NCBI GenBank assembly: GCA_949361645.1
Contig: OX442426.1
Location: 8,650,421-8,714,420 of the forward strand
Length of the DNA: 64,000 nucleotides
Source: Spongilla lacustris
Taxonomy: Eukaryota; Porifera; Demospongiae; Spongillida; Spongillidae
Reading direction: 5' to 3'
A program made the position numbers and the translations under genes. Position 1 is the first letter of the stretch, and each line of letters opens with the position of its first letter. Below, one piece after another: positions 18,474 to 47,533 of this stretch. Under the pieces are notes generated by a model, which saw only the letters and a list, made by a program, of their open reading frames with translations, was not told where the DNA came from and searched no databases.

Positions 18474-20074
18474 ATGGCAACTCCAACCGCACTAAAGAGG
18501 CTGCGGCAGGACTATCTGAGACTAACGAGAGATCCAGTGCCGTATGTGGAGGCTGTTCCGCTAACATCTAACATATTGGAATGGTGAGTGATTGAGTTCT
18601 TGTGACGTTTTGGTTACGTTCATTCCTCTTAACTTGGAGGCATTATGTTGTGAAGGGACCAGAAGACACTCCATACCACGGTAGGCGTATAAGCAATCAT
18701 CTGCGCACTGTCTTTGTTTTCTCATACAAGTAATTGTAACACACCATAGATATTATCTATGCATAACACGAAGCCAAACATGTAATTAAAGCTCCATATG
18801 TTGCCCCGCCTTACTACTCCTCCCCTTTCCCCGCCCCCAGGTGGTTACTATCATGGGGTGCTTCTATTTCCCAAGGACTATCCCTTCAAGCCACCTCGTA
18901 TCTCAATGACCACGCCCAATGGCCGGTTTCAAATCAACACCCGACTGTGTCTGTCCATCAGTGACTTTCATCCAGACACGTGGAACCCTGCATGGTCAGT
19001 GGCCACCATCTTAACTGGACTGCTAAGCTTTATGGTGAGAGGAATGATGTAATGGGGGAGGGTACTTAATATGGCTATGATGATGTAATGGGGGAGGGTA
19101 CTTAATATGGCTATGATGATGTAATGGGGGAGGGTACTTAATATGGCTATGATGATGTAATGGGGGAGGGTACTTATTTTGGTATGCAAATACATACATT
19201 CTGAATACAGCTCAGATACTTTGATGTTTGCCTACCAATATGGTGGATCTCCATGGCAATTATCTGTCGTCCACAGAAAGCTGCATGCACTGTTCTATGG
19301 ACCACTTATGTATTGCATTGTATACCTTAACACACACACAGGATGTATAAGCACATACATACACTTGACTGCTGTGGTATGGCCATCAGTAGATTATAAT
19401 ACAGTAAGCTTAGTTACTGGCAAAGCCACCGTGTAAAAAAATTATCTAGTCTAAACTGCAGTTGATTTTGAGGGTCTTTATTTCACCTGCATTATAATTC
19501 AGCACGCCCGTCTTAAACTGGACTGCTGACTTGCCCTTTTTTGTGTTGCATTCAAATCTCCAGAGTAGGTTTAAGGATAATTAATAAGGCCATTCCCCTG
19601 CTTTTAAAGCTAGTGCCGTGATATTAACTACATGGGCTCTAATAATGCTGCAAGTGTAATTATTACCAGTCAGCACATTGCAATTTGAACATCTGTCAGG
19701 TGGAAAACACCTCAACTCTAGGGAGCATAGAGACAAGCGACGACATGAAGAAAAAGCTGGCCATTGACAGTCTGGCATTCAACCTTAATGACCAGGTGTT
19801 TTGTCAGCTGTTTCCAAAGACATGTGAGGTAAGTACGTGGTTGCTGCATAACTTGACATTACTGGAGTGGCCATTGTAGGAGATACGACAACTTGAACAG
19901 CAGAGACAACAAGAACTTGAAAAGCAGAGTGCTCAGGCTAACAGAGAACCTTTATCCCACGAGAGCACACCCAGTGGGGGTGGCTCTCTAAGGTCATTTG
20001 CTAGCACTTTGTTGATGGTGTTTGCCTTTGGGGCTCTCGCTTTCCTTGTCAACCATGTATTACAGCATGCATAA
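18474..20074 (+). CDS. UBE2J2: Ubiquitin-conjugating enzyme E2 J2, tail-anchored
   Basis: UBE2J2 (Ubc6 family) is an ER-membrane E2 that works with ERAD E3 ligases. Five exons: 18474-18583, 18640-18680, 18841-19034, 19700-19828, 19880-20074; 222 residues (human 259). The UBC fold is clear: [45 protein letters not shown]-like [11 protein letters not shown], then [15 protein letters not shown] with the catalytic Cys at about residue 87, and [20 protein letters not shown]. After the core, [20 protein letters not shown] matches the J2 subfamily. A Gln/Glu-rich linker leads to a C-terminal hydrophobic tail anchor (about residues 196-217, [20 protein letters not shown]). The linker is shorter than in human. 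Confidence 0.95.
19035..19172. repeat. Roughly 40-bp tandem in UBE2J2 intron 3
   Basis: Three to four copies of a unit containing GATGATGTAATGGGGGAGGG plus TACTTAATATGGCTAT. Otherwise intron 3 (to 19699) shows no features. Confidence 0.85.
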
Positions 20075-20284
20075 TTCTCCTTGTACTGATCAGGTGCATA
20101 TTTAAAAGTTAGTTGTATGTATGTATGTATGAAAATCAAAAGAAAGCAAAAACACCTCACCTGTTGATTGTGTGTGCAAGGTGGCAGTTGTAATGATGGT
20201 ACAATGAACCACTATTAAATATTTAAACACCAGTTCTAAGTAGCACATGTCCATTTGTATGTTGTTCTTATGTATGGCCTTCAG

Positions 20285-36833
<16,549 letters not shown>

Positions 36834-37193
36834 GCCGCCGCAACACTCACTTCTTGAATCCCGGGCTTGAGCGAATTTTACCGCCAAAAAATGCACATCA
36901 CGTGGAACAGAGAGCTATCCGGATTAACAGGATGTGACGCCACAAGATTAAGAAGCCATCAAGCGCAGTCTATGTTTTGGTATGCAGTAAAAGGAAACCC
37001 ATAGAAACACACGCTGAGCAGCATATTCATAACGAAGGTCGATCAACCGTCACCAGCTGCCGCAGGAAGTGCAAACAGTATCCGACAAAGTTAGACAAGA
37101 AATAGGTGCGCCAGTTAGGTCTGAGGGAAAAGTTTGCTAAATAGGTTGCTGAACGCTGTCAGCCTGTGTAGAAGTTTAATCGAAACCGCGACC
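36834..37193. promoter_or_regulatory. Bidirectional promoter of SMC4 and RERE
   Basis: 360 bp between divergent ATGs. CACGTG lies at 36899-36904. An E2F-like site, TTTTACCGCCAAAA at 36877-36890 (TTTTGGCGGTAAAA on the SMC4 strand), sits about 45 bp upstream of the SMC4 start codon, apt for a cell-cycle gene. Factor assignments are inference from motif. Confidence 0.55.
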
Positions 37194-38682
37194 ATGCCAA
37201 AGAAGGGCGAAAAAAATCGTAAGAGGCGTACAAGACAAGGCAACACGACAACCGCCACGAGTGCTACCCCAGCCGCCCCCAGCAGGCGAACACCAGTTCC
37301 CAAAAGGACGACTAAAAATAGCAGTGGAAATAGAGGGTCTGCCCCTCCAACGAAGAGGATTCTGCGAGGTGCAGCGCCCACGACAAAAAAGAATGGCAAG
37401 CGATGTAAAGGAGTGAAACGCGACAGCTCTCAGCAACAAGACCCTGCTGTCTACACTTCAGAAACGGGCGAGACTTACAAACCCGGAGGTTAGGGGCCCC
37501 CCTCATTGATCGTGTCAAACTAGGTGTTACTACGCATTCTCATTGTATCAACCATAGATCACGCCTATGTGGACAGCCAGCAGTCTGATTTACCCTTTCA
37601 TATTTGTGTGATTAAGAAGTTCACGGTGGTAAGTGTGGTGTTCGAGGTGGGGGTGGTGGCGTTTTGTTTTTCGAAAGCTGAAAACCCTTGTTGCGCTGAA
37701 ACATGACCAGTTTGGTGTGAACAATCCATGTGCACACGATTGTTACAAATGCAATTGGTACTTTTTACAAATGCATATAACGTGATTAAAAGGACACCTT
37801 TGTATCACAGACCAGAAAAGATTCGGTCATTGCGGAAGTGAAATGGTTTTATCGGGTCTCCGAGCTACCCGAGTCGGTGTATTCCTTGCTAATGGACGAC
37901 CGTAAGGAAGGTGCGGATGTGTGCACAGCCGCTAATTTGTTTGCAATCAAATTACTGCGTATTTACAACATGTTACCGCGTGAGACTTATAATGCTCCTC
38001 CTCCTCTACCCTTTTTAGGGGCCCGAAGTGAACTGTTTATGGATTCCAAGATTGCAAGCCGCGAACTGTTCGTAGCATTTAACGAAGACACACACCCAGC
38101 ATCGCTGTTCAAGTAGGTGCTTTGGGTCATGTTAATAATGTTAATATTGCTAGCTGTTATAAGATTGTTGATGAATAACACTGGCGTGTGTCAATGAGGT
38201 TTAGAAGACCTGTTGAATTTGACACTGTAAAAGTGAAACGGAACCAACCCACCCTGTTAAGAACCGTATGGCCAGCACTAGTGGTATATGTTGTGTGGTG
38301 TGTGTGGTATGTGTGCGTGTATCTGGGTCCATCGCTCACACGAATGTGGTCGCCTAATTGTATTCACGCTATTGCAAGCCACCTCACTCTAAAGTAGATT
38401 CATGAGCACCAGCAGTCCTTGTTCTCTTCTATGAATGTTCACTTAACCTTCCCTTCTTAGGGGCAAGTGTTCTGTGAAGGACATCAATGACATCTCTGAC
38501 CTGGCAGCTTACGTCGCTAGCGAAGATCACTTCTTTCACTGCTACGGGTACAAGCCAGAGTCAAGGTATGAAAATGGACATTTCTCTTATTGTGGCTATC
38601 AATCTCTGTGGTTGTGTGAATCAAGATGTGGTGGGCAACACCACCAGTTGCTGTGTTTGTACGCTGTTTTTAACATTTGTGC

Positions 38683-38718
<36 letters not shown>

Positions 38719-40277
38719 CTGCACAGGAGGTTAACTGACCTTGAGGAGAACTCACTTGTCCCTGCCAGTCAGCAGGTCAGCCCATACCCCCCCCCCCCCC
38801 CCCATCACTTTTATGTCTTTGAAAGACTCAGTTTCCAATAGCAAACAATGCATTTTGCACACCACACAATGGGGGCACACACAGGCACACCTTCATGCCT
38901 GCTATTTATGGTTGGTTGGTTGGTTATGTAAACATGCGACGTTATCCCAACAGGCCATCCTACCAGAGCTGATTGTGAAGGAGAGTGGGACTCCAAATGA
39001 CCATGACAATTCACGCTACACACACCCAGAGGAGAAGGTCACCACCCATGAGGAGAAGGTCACCAGCCATGAGGAGAAGGTCACCAGCCATGAGGAGAAG
39101 GTCACCACCCATGAGGAGAAGGTCACCACCCATGAGGAGCTGGTAAGGGTAGCACAATACTGTACATTTGTATGGGTGCCCGCTGTAAGGTTTCGCGCGC
39201 ATCTGTATGGATTCACACCATAATGATGATAATTGCTCAACGCCCCTCTTGCTAAAACAACTTCTTTTCTTGCAGACTTGGAAGCCTCACCTGAAGGACG
39301 AGGACCTTCTGATGTACCTGAGGGCTGCAAGGTGCGTGGGCCACTGTTACTATCATCTTCAGTTGTGTAAACCAGATGGCTTCATTCATTACAGGAGCAT
39401 AGCCCTCCATGCTGGTGTGTACATGCAGGGCTACCTAGCTGATGGATGCTTGGTAATAATGGTATTGGCTTGGGCTGCCTTTCAACCTTCTGCCTCCCCC
39501 TCCCCCTCCCCCTCCAGGCTGCCTCCTCTGATGAGACCACTCAGCTTGCCTTTGACACTGTGAGTACCTTTGTGGTTATACAAGAAGGGGTGTGGTGTGT
39601 GTGTTCCACCCACATTATAATCTTGTCATGTCTGGATGTCTGATGATGGCTGGTGATTCGTGCTATGTTGTGGACTGTTGTGTGGTGTGGGCCTGAAATC
39701 TGGTCGGTTGGTTATAGGGCTTGATATCATTCATTTCCACACACACACACACACACACACAGTTGCACAAGAAGTCATATGACATCAAAGAAGCAATACA
39801 AGAGTTAGTGAAGTCTCCTGTCATCAGTAGTGTGGTGAGGAACAGAAGTTGGTCCAAGGAGAATGCAGTAAGTGTTGCTCTCAAGAGTAATACAAGAAGC
39901 GTGCATTCAGTGTTACTTCTTTTGTAATTGGACACCACCACACACAAAAAGGTTCTTTTTGCTAAAGGCATGAGGCAATTTGGCAAGAACTTCTACAGGA
40001 TCAAGAAGGAGCTCCTACCCAAGACTGAAGTTGTGAGTACTTGAAGCTAGTGTGTGGTGTGGTGTGTGTCTGCCACTACCTTATGGGTTCAACCTACCTC
40101 TGTTCTCTGAGGGTGTATGGCTTCTCTTAGCTGGTTGTCGTGAGGCATAGTACTTCAGCTGTGCTCAGCTTGGTGAAGTGACTGTACAATGTATTCATTT
40201 GTGACCTGTTAACAAATTCACACATTGGGTAGCATGTTTATCAGTTGGAAGAAGGGGTGAAGAATTTATCTGGAGGA

Positions 40278-40342
<65 letters not shown>

Positions 40343-43240
40343 ATGTGTGTGTGTGAGTGGAATATGTAGCATCAACTGAAATAGACCACACCCCTCCAGT
40401 GTGATCTAATAGCCTACTACTACCTCTGGAAGAAGACCAATGCCGGCCTCTCCTCCAGGACCACACGCAGGCAGAGAAAGCAGACACATATCAGGATTGG
40501 AAGAGCTACCCAAAAACCTCCTCCAGATTCCCCTCCCAAAAGGGAATTCAGTAAGTCATCAAGCAGTCATGTGACATGAGAGCAGGGATTGGTCCATAGT
40601 CATGTGACATGAGGGCAGGCTAGTTACTGGCAACCTCAATTAATTGGGTGTTAGATATGTGTACAGTGTTAACACCTTCCCCCCTACCAGTGGACTGGGC
40701 TTCTGAAGATGAGGCTGAGATGACCGATGAGGGAGGAGACAAGCACCAGCAAGGGTAAGCTGCCCTAGTGCCCAGCCCTTTGAGTACTAGTGCCCAGCCC
40801 CTGTAATGAGGTGGGTGGGTTCCTTATCAGATCTTTTACACGTTTATTGTGATCATCTTCTTAGTGATGAATATGATTAAACACACCTCCCATTTTGTGC
40901 ACCTGTTGAATAGGCTTATGAGTGATGTGGGGGTGTATTCATGTTCAGGGAGTTTGATTATACCTGTGCTGCGTTAAGTGGCTTCACTTTACATGTGATC
41001 TTTCAACACAGGTATTATGTGTGTCACCACTGCTTCATAACAGGTGGGTGTGCTGTGGGTGGAGCTAATACCTCATCAATTATCCTCTTAAACCACGCCC
41101 ACAGTCTCCCCTGATTGGCACCATGTCGGGATGAACAGACGTATTCTTTGTCATGACTGTCGTCTGTATTTCCAGAAGTATGGCTACCTCGTGCCACTCA
41201 CAGGTAAGGGAAGCCTTTAGTTATGTGGGTGTGGTTTGCAAAGCTAAGTGTGTTGTGATAAGATAACATAGTGGGGGTGTGTTGTGATAAGCTAACATGG
41301 TGGGGGTGTGCTGTGATAAGCTAACATGGTGGGGGTGTGCTGTGATAAGCTAACATGGTGGGGGTGTGCTGTGATAAGCTAACATGGTGGGGGTGTGTTT
41401 GATAAGCTAACATGGTGGGCACATCTCCACAGTAAAAAGAGAACCGCCAGAGTTTGTGTACAGAGATTTCCATGACAACCAAACAGCAGATGACCAAAGT
41501 GTCACAGGAAGTGTAAGCCTTTCCACTGCCTCTGGTCGGAAGACCAGAAACAGCAATGGTTCTCGCCTGGTACCCTCATCACGACCTGGGCTTAGGAGTG
41601 GCAAGAATTACAGCAAGTCTGACACTGAGGAGGAAGGTGAGTCATGTGATAGGTCATGTGATAGGTCATGTGATATATTGAATGTGGGGGATGGTTATGA
41701 TATACATTTTCACACCTTTGTCCTCCCTCCCCTCCCCTCCCCTCCCCACCTTTCAGCCTCTGACAGTAGTGAGGACAGTAATTACAGCCTAGATGAGATA
41801 ACAGTCACTAAGCCCAAGGTACAAGCGAGGAGGTCCATTCTTGACAATCTTGATGAAACAATAAACAGCGAACCTTCATTAAAGAGAGCCAAGAGAGTGC
41901 AGGAGGTAATGGGGAGGAGGGTTTAGTCTATGGGTGTGGTACCTGCACCAAGATTTTAACTGGACATAATTGTCTTGGTTGCCAGGGAAATGACACTGAC
42001 CCTGAAGACAGTGAAACGACCAGTGGAGGTGATGGAGGGGATGGGGACCAGGAGAGCAAGTCCACCAAGTCTGGGGAGACAGGGGAGTCACCCAGTTTGA
42101 GCTCCGCCCACTCTTCAAACCTAACGGAAGGTGACCAGTCCCCAGGCAGTGTCAAGGAGTCCACGGTCCCAACAGCAGCTGCCCCTCCTACCTCCTCCAT
42201 CACCACCACCACCTCCTCCTCTCAGTTCATCCAGATCTGCAAGGACAGAGAGATGGCTTGTTCTAGGACTGATCTCGTATATGTGACCCCGCCCCCAGAG
42301 GGGAGGAGGAACAGGGTGAGTACTGAGGGCAGTGAAAATGGTGTGCACTAATTAGAGAATTCTATAAGTAGTAACCTGTAGCAGATCATGCACCTCACTC
42401 TTACTTTCCTTGGTTCCAAAGGTTATTGCCATAGCAACTCCACCAGGTACTTCCCAGATTGAGGCCACCCCCACCTCTACAAAGGTCACAATCACACCCC
42501 ATGCACCCCAACTTCCTGCTGGACCATCCGGCCCCTTCCTGGGGTTCTATAACCCTGTGGCCTATGACCCCACCCCCTTTGTGAGGAGGGAGGCTCAGGA
42601 ACAGGACCACTTACAGCAACAATGGCTGGCCCTACAGCAGAAGCAACAGCTGGAGCAGATGAATGTGTACACGCCTCTCATCTCCCATGGTGGACACATC
42701 ACGGGGTACCTCCCAACAGGATCACTGGAGCACAGCCAACACTTCAGCTTCCCCACACCAGAGGAAGTGGCAAGGAGCCAACGTCTGCAGTGGCAAGAAC
42801 AGCAAATGGTCCACAATGCCCTTATTCCTGTTGCCATGGAGAGGCAAGCCAGGCCAGATGAACAGGTTTCCCACCTCATTCACCCTATAGCAAATATGGA
42901 GGTGTTGTTCCAGCAGCAGCAGCTAGCAGCCCTATATGGGCAGGCCATCACCTCTGAAGCCTTAGAGCTGCAGCGTCAGTATGAGACAGCCTTGCAGTGG
43001 ATCCAGAAGGACCCAAGTCTGTACCAGCACCAGCAGGTACAGCAAATACTGATAAGGTACCAGCAGTACCAGCAGCAGCAGCAGCAGCTGGCTGTGATGC
43101 AGTTGGCCATGCAGCAGGAGCACCAGCAGAGCAGGATGATGCAGGAGCTGATGGGGCAGCAAAGAGACATGAGCAGACCACACCCCCATGATGACCACAC
43201 CCCGCGGGTTCGGCCAGGTGTTATTGTTCAGCCCAAGTGA
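37194..43240 (+). CDS. RERE: RERE/atrophin-type corepressor (BAH-ELM2-SANT-GATA)
   Basis: Atrophin-family nuclear corepressors recruit HDAC1/2 and G9a. Nineteen exons from 37194-37488 to 42422-43240 give about 1012 residues. A basic N-terminus (MPKKGEKNRKRRTRQ) precedes a BAH domain (about 97-190: YKPGDHAYVDSQ, VKWFYRVSELPESVYSLLM, ELFMDSKIASRELFVAF, GKCSVKDINDISDLAAYVAS). ELM2 (about 225-335) has HEELTWKPHLKDEDLLMYLR. SANT (about 350-410) has NRSWSKENAVLFAKGMRQFG, KNFYRIKKELLP and LIAYYYLWKKT. The GATA-type finger (about 468-505) is CHHCFITVSPDWHHVG ... CHDCRLYFQKYG. A Ser/Gln-rich atrophin-like C-terminus ends in RPGVIVQPK. A five-fold EEKVTTH repeat lies just before ELM2. The small 108-bp intron 37911-38018 has a weak-looking donor (GTGCGG). 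Confidence 0.93.
39030..39138 (+). repeat. Coding 21-bp minisatellite in RERE exon 7
   Basis: Five tandem copies of GAGGAGAAGGTCACCACCCA plus T (EEKVTTH/EEKVTSH). Vertebrate RERE has a single VTQHEEL at this place, so the array grew from one conserved heptad. Confidence 0.9.
41235..41422. repeat. Roughly 29-bp tandem in RERE intron 15
   Basis: Six copies of GATAAGCTAACATGGTGGGG plus GTGTGCTGT, running to within 11 bp of the exon acceptor. Confidence 0.9.
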
Positions 43241-43464
43241 CCTCATCAAAGTGGTGCATTGTGCAGCTCCACTTATTTGAACTTGGTTGTATATACCTTC
43301 TGTACCTCATTCCTTCACTTTCAACTCTGGTTTCATTTTTGTTGTTGTCCTTTTTGTGTGTATGTTTCTATGTTCTATTAGAAGTTTACACTTTTGAAAA
43401 ATATAAACTGTAAACAACACACACCCTAACATAACACCTTCACACATTGCAATGCCCCTCCCCC
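43241..43464. other. Convergent spacer between RERE and GPR157-like receptor 1
   Basis: 224 bp holding both 3' ends. Nothing else recognised. Confidence 0.5.
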
Positions 43465-44781
43465 TCAAACATTCACACTATCACTGTCCCTTTTTGCAGT
43501 GTCATCTCTCCCATTATTGCTGTTGCTAAGCAGCGGTGTTTGCAGACCATCTCTCTTGCAGCAGCTTCCAAAGAACAAGTGAAGTCTATCCCATCCTGTG
43601 AACAAACAGGGACACAGGCGAATGGCTAGGGGCTTGTGGAAGGCAACAAACAGGAGGGCGTTGCCCCAGCCCTGTGCAGGATCAAAGATGCTTTGTAGGG
43701 TCATGAGACCAATATTATTGGCATGACAGTTAGCAGAACAGTCATCAATGCTACAACTCAATGAGATGAAGAAACGAATGGTTCCCCATATCCTAAATAA
43801 TATAAATACCATAGGTATCCATATTAGCTTCTTGTCAAATTGACCAGCTGCTATCTCCAAGCGATGGGCTAGCTCTGTGCCTAGATACTTGGCCTGTGAT
43901 ATACTGGGGGTGGGCTACAGTGAGTTGGAAAATGAGTGGTAAGTGGTACTGATCAGCATAAGAAACAATTACATACATGTATCCCTTATACCAAGTACTG
44001 GCTCATATGTTAGGTCCACACATGCCCCATATATTAGGTTTACACACATGGTCCGTCCCTTTATGCAGAATTCAAATGCACCCTCTGTAATTAAGTTTAA
44101 TAACCATTCTGAGTGATGGTTATACTTACCTGTACTCTTTTAATATTAATCTTAATCTTGATAACTATGTAAATCACCAGACTGCCAATATAGGCACATA
44201 GCTCCCAAAATTTTCCACACAGAGCTTCAAACATGAAATATTTCCACGTGTCAAGGTCGTCAGTTATGAAGCACCAATCCACTGACGTCAATGACTGGCT
44301 GGGGCCAAAGGCTTTAAAGCCTACACCAAGGGCACATACAATAAGTGGAATTCCCCAGGCTGTCAGATGGAAGCAGAAGAATAGCTTCCATATCGCTCTT
44401 CCTTGCATCTTCAGTACAAGCACTGCCAGAAGATATATGGCCAGATTGAGTGTCCAAAGAAAAGAACTGACCGGGAAAAATGACGTAATGAAACTCTGTG
44501 TTGTGCACATAACAGTATAACTGTCATTAGTAATATTGTGCTGTTGCTTAGCCCAGAACACCGACACACCAAACATGTACCCAAGGGCGCTGAAAAAGTC
44601 AGTAATCGCAAGGAACACGACAATGGCTCGTCCGATTGTGCGGAAATCCTTCCAGATGGCAAAGGTTAGTATGATGAGAGCGCTCCCAACAAGTGACGCC
44701 AGACAGGACATGAAGGTAAGGTACCCCATGTAGGGCATTGGGACTGGGCACGAACTGTTCGTATGACCATAGTAAGCGGCA
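43465..44781 (-). CDS. GPR157-like seven-transmembrane receptor 1
   Basis: GPR157 belongs to the small cAMP-receptor-like/secretin-related GPCR group and in mammals acts through Gq in primary cilia. Two exons are clear: 44781-44130 and 43893-43465 (about 360 residues). Hydrophobic segments: YLTFMSCLASLVGSALIILT, AIVVFLAITDFFSALGYMFG, FLWTLNLAIYLLAVLVL, AWGIPLIVCALGVGF, WELCAYIGSLVIYIVI, LIWIPMVFILFRIWGTIRFF, then a seventh around WGNALLFVAF. The K-L-xx-IP-x3-I-xx-R-xW-T-R-F string in TM6 and GNA-F-A in TM7 match GPR157. N-glycosylation site in the N-terminus (HTNSSC). The first coding exon is uncertain: the codon at 44789 is not ATG and CCTTTGTGCAG looks like an acceptor, so a short upstream exon is likely, unless translation starts at the internal ATG of MPYMGY. 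Confidence 0.85.
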
Positions 44782-45794
44782 CTGCACAAAGGGACAACAT
44801 ATCATATGCTGCAAATAAAACTCGCGCCATATTAAAGGTCGAAGGTTTTTTGCAACAGATGGATAACTGATCGTGTCCTAACAAGGCATGCAGTGGAACA
44901 CTTACGTGTACTTGTACATTTCGCTTAGTGGGGCGGGGCTTGTTGAAATCTGATCTCGTGCGGTGGAATGTTGTACAGTACATGTAAGAACAAGAACGTA
45001 AGGCAAACGCAGGAGTACTCACCTGGACAGCTAGATAGACGGGAGGCGGTGAACTTTGACTCCCACACGCAAATTGAGCTTAAAACTCCACCCAAAGTTA
45101 CGTAATTTACCCGCTTGCAGCCCCACCCCTCGCTGCTTATGCGCGCGCCTAGAGGTAACAAACCTTCTTTCATTCATGAAGAGGCTTAGGCAGTCTGTTC
45201 CGATTAGAGTATCACGAAATTGTTTTTAGAAACGTGCTCTTTTTTTCATGTTGCCTCTATTTGCCCAGTAATACCTGTATCAAGAGTATTTGAAAATCAA
45301 AGTGAACACATTAAATGTTATTGGCACCGCTGCCCCACCCTTCAATAATCGTACGCCATCCGGAATCTGTTCACTATAAACAGGGAGCTCGGGACAAAAA
45401 GAGAATGTACAAAAAAGCAGTTTAAGATTGTAGAGGTACTTATGCGACTACAGTACATGGCAAACGGCAGAGATCACAAATGTGCAGCTACATCATGCAG
45501 CGCAGGCTTTAAAAGGCTTTCATTTGCCATTATTGTCTAAGCCTAAGGAGCTGCAGAGTGAAGCGGGGGAGTGGCCTGGGCTTTGAGCACGGGGCTCCTC
45601 TTTGCTGGACCATGCATTAAATGTAAAACAGTCCGAGTCATTAATTTAGGTGTGTCTGCATGTGCAATGTTTTTCTATACATTTATTACTGGGAAAATAT
45701 TCACACACACAAACACACTCATTGCACTGTCATTGTGTGCTGCTGTCTGTGTTAGCAGAATCAGTGCTAACTGTCTGTGTTAGCAGAATCAGTG
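44782..45794. other. Spacer between the two receptors
   Basis: About 1 kb. Probably contains the first exon and promoter of receptor 1. A roughly 28-bp tandem (TCAGTGCTAACTGTCTGTGT plus TAGCAGAA, 45750-45842) overlaps the 3' end of receptor 2 and encodes its C-terminal TDSAN repeats. No other gene seen. Confidence 0.5.
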
Positions 45795-47469
45795 CTAACT
45801 GTCTGTGTTAGCAGAATCAGTGTTAGCAGAATCAGTGCTAACTGATTGTGTTCTGTCCCGAAAAAGATTCCTCATGTGGCTGGTGGGAGGGGGCCTGGTG
45901 GGTGTGGCCTTGGCTTGTGTGTAGATGACAGTGGGTACCCTTTTTGAGTTCTTGTACATGTACGTGCCCATGCTGGGCCTCCTCCCCCTGTACAGACACC
46001 TCCTCCCCAGACCACAGCAAGTGAGGCACAGCGTCAAGTCGCTGCACAACTGTCCTCGCACCTTTGGTGAGCGAAGTAGGTACAGTAGGATGGTACCCCA
46101 ACCCATCCCCCCAGGATCACCAATGGCCTGGGGAAGAGTGAGAACATTACATATGGAATTGCATGCACAATGTAACAGAATACAGAAAATGGACTTCTGT
46201 GGGGTGCCAAACATCCCTGGTCTCCTCACTGCCTCAATAGCCACACCTCTTAATAGCCACACCTCTTAATAGCCACACCTCTTAATAGCCACACCTCTCA
46301 ATAGCTACACTTCTTAATAGCCACACCTCTTAATAGCCACATCTCTCAATATCGACACCTCTCAATAGCCACACCTCTTAATAGCCACACCTCTCAATAT
46401 CCACACCTCTCAATATCCACACCTCTCAATAGCACCTCCCTTAATACTTTCACTTCCTCACCTGCAATATTCCCAGAATACTAAAGAACGATCTCAAGAA
46501 GTCATTAGGGTCAACACACATTTGGATATTATTGGGATCAACATTTATCAGGGACCCCAGGGTGTAGACAGTGCCCCAGGACCGCAGGATCACCACCATC
46601 ACTGGGACCATGAGCAGCTGTCTGTCTGCCAGCTGCTCTGAGGGGCCTGAGCGAGAAGGAGACAGCTGTAGTGGCTACAGGTGGAGATGTAGAGTATGCG
46701 AGGGATGGTTAAATGCTATACGGAATATAACCATTTAGCCCCATAACTTAATAACTGTTTTCCCTGCATCACACCCACTTACCTCTCTGTGGCACACAAC
46801 CAGTACAGTACATGTAACTATGACGACGTAAGCACACAGTTCAACAAACATTCCAGCAACAAAAACCAACAAAACGATCTTCCATATTGGTTTGGGTGCG
46901 GCGTCGTCCGTGTTCGCATCGGCCACGAGGCACCAGCTGGAAGCAGTGACGGTGGAGTATCCTAGCTCCCCGCCCACCAGGAGCGCAAAGGACACGAGGG
47001 TGGGCAAGCCCCACCCCACAAGGTGGCAGAGGAGCATCCCCCGCCTCTCTAGGTACATACGACCTTTAACTACGCTCTGGTAGAGTTGAATGGAGAGGAT
47101 TGCGGACCATATCATGGACATCATGACGCTCGTACATGTAACGAAGCTCTGTATCTGGCAGGCTGGCAGAAAGTGTCTGTTACAGTCGGGCGTGTAGGCG
47201 AGCGCTTTCTGGTGAGCCCAATAGTTGAATGAACCCATGACGTAACTGAGGGAGGCAAGGAAGTTAGCAGCGGCTATGCATGTTATGATGCTACGGGAGG
47301 TGCCTGCACCGGCGGATCTCAGGTGAGCGTAAATTACCAAAGCACAAAGCAGCAAAGAAGGCGCGCTCGATAAGGCAGTGATCACACTCGCTGGTGCTCC
47401 TAAAGCGGTCTCGCAATCGCCCGCTTTGTCGCCCGGGCATAGCGGTCCTTCAGCATATGGGATGGTCAT
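45795..47469 (-). CDS. GPR157-like seven-transmembrane receptor 2
   Basis: Paralogue of receptor 1 in tandem. Exons 47469-46783, 46665-46462, 46127-45795, about 407 residues. TM segments: APSLLLCALVIYAHL, SIITCIAAANFLASLSYVMG, MMSMIWSAILSIQLYQSV, LVGWGLPTLVSFALLVGG, IVLLVFVAGMFVELCAYVVI, LLMVPVMVVILRSWGTVYTL, then GDPGGMGWGTILLYLL. The LRSWGT motif parallels FRIWGT in receptor 1. Cysteines around HFLPACQIQSF and ASSWCLVAD suggest the usual TM3-ECL2 disulfide. The cytoplasmic tail is Arg- then Ser/Thr-rich, ending in SANTDSANTDS coded by a tandem repeat. The start ATG lies 64 bp from the divergent snurportin start. Ligand unknown. Confidence 0.85.
46245..46436. repeat. 18-bp tandem (AATAGCCACACCTCTTAA-like)
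   Basis: About 11 copies of ATAGCCACACCTCTTA/CTCA in an intron of receptor 2. Confidence 0.9.
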
Positions 47470-47533
47470 AATTTTAAGCCCCGCCCACGGGATTTTTATG
47501 TTGGAGTATATCACGCACGTGACTGTATACAAA
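47470..47533. promoter_or_regulatory. 64-bp bidirectional promoter (receptor 2 / SNUPN)
   Basis: Contains a GC box (GCCCCGCCCA at 47478-47487) and CACGTG at 47516-47521, only 12 bp before the snurportin ATG. Transcription starts of at least one gene must lie inside the other's transcript or 5' UTR. Confidence 0.55.

Noticed and set aside
44097..44789. Receptor 1 starting at the codon at 44789
   Set aside because: That codon is TTG and a splice acceptor overlaps it; an upstream exon or an internal ATG is more likely.
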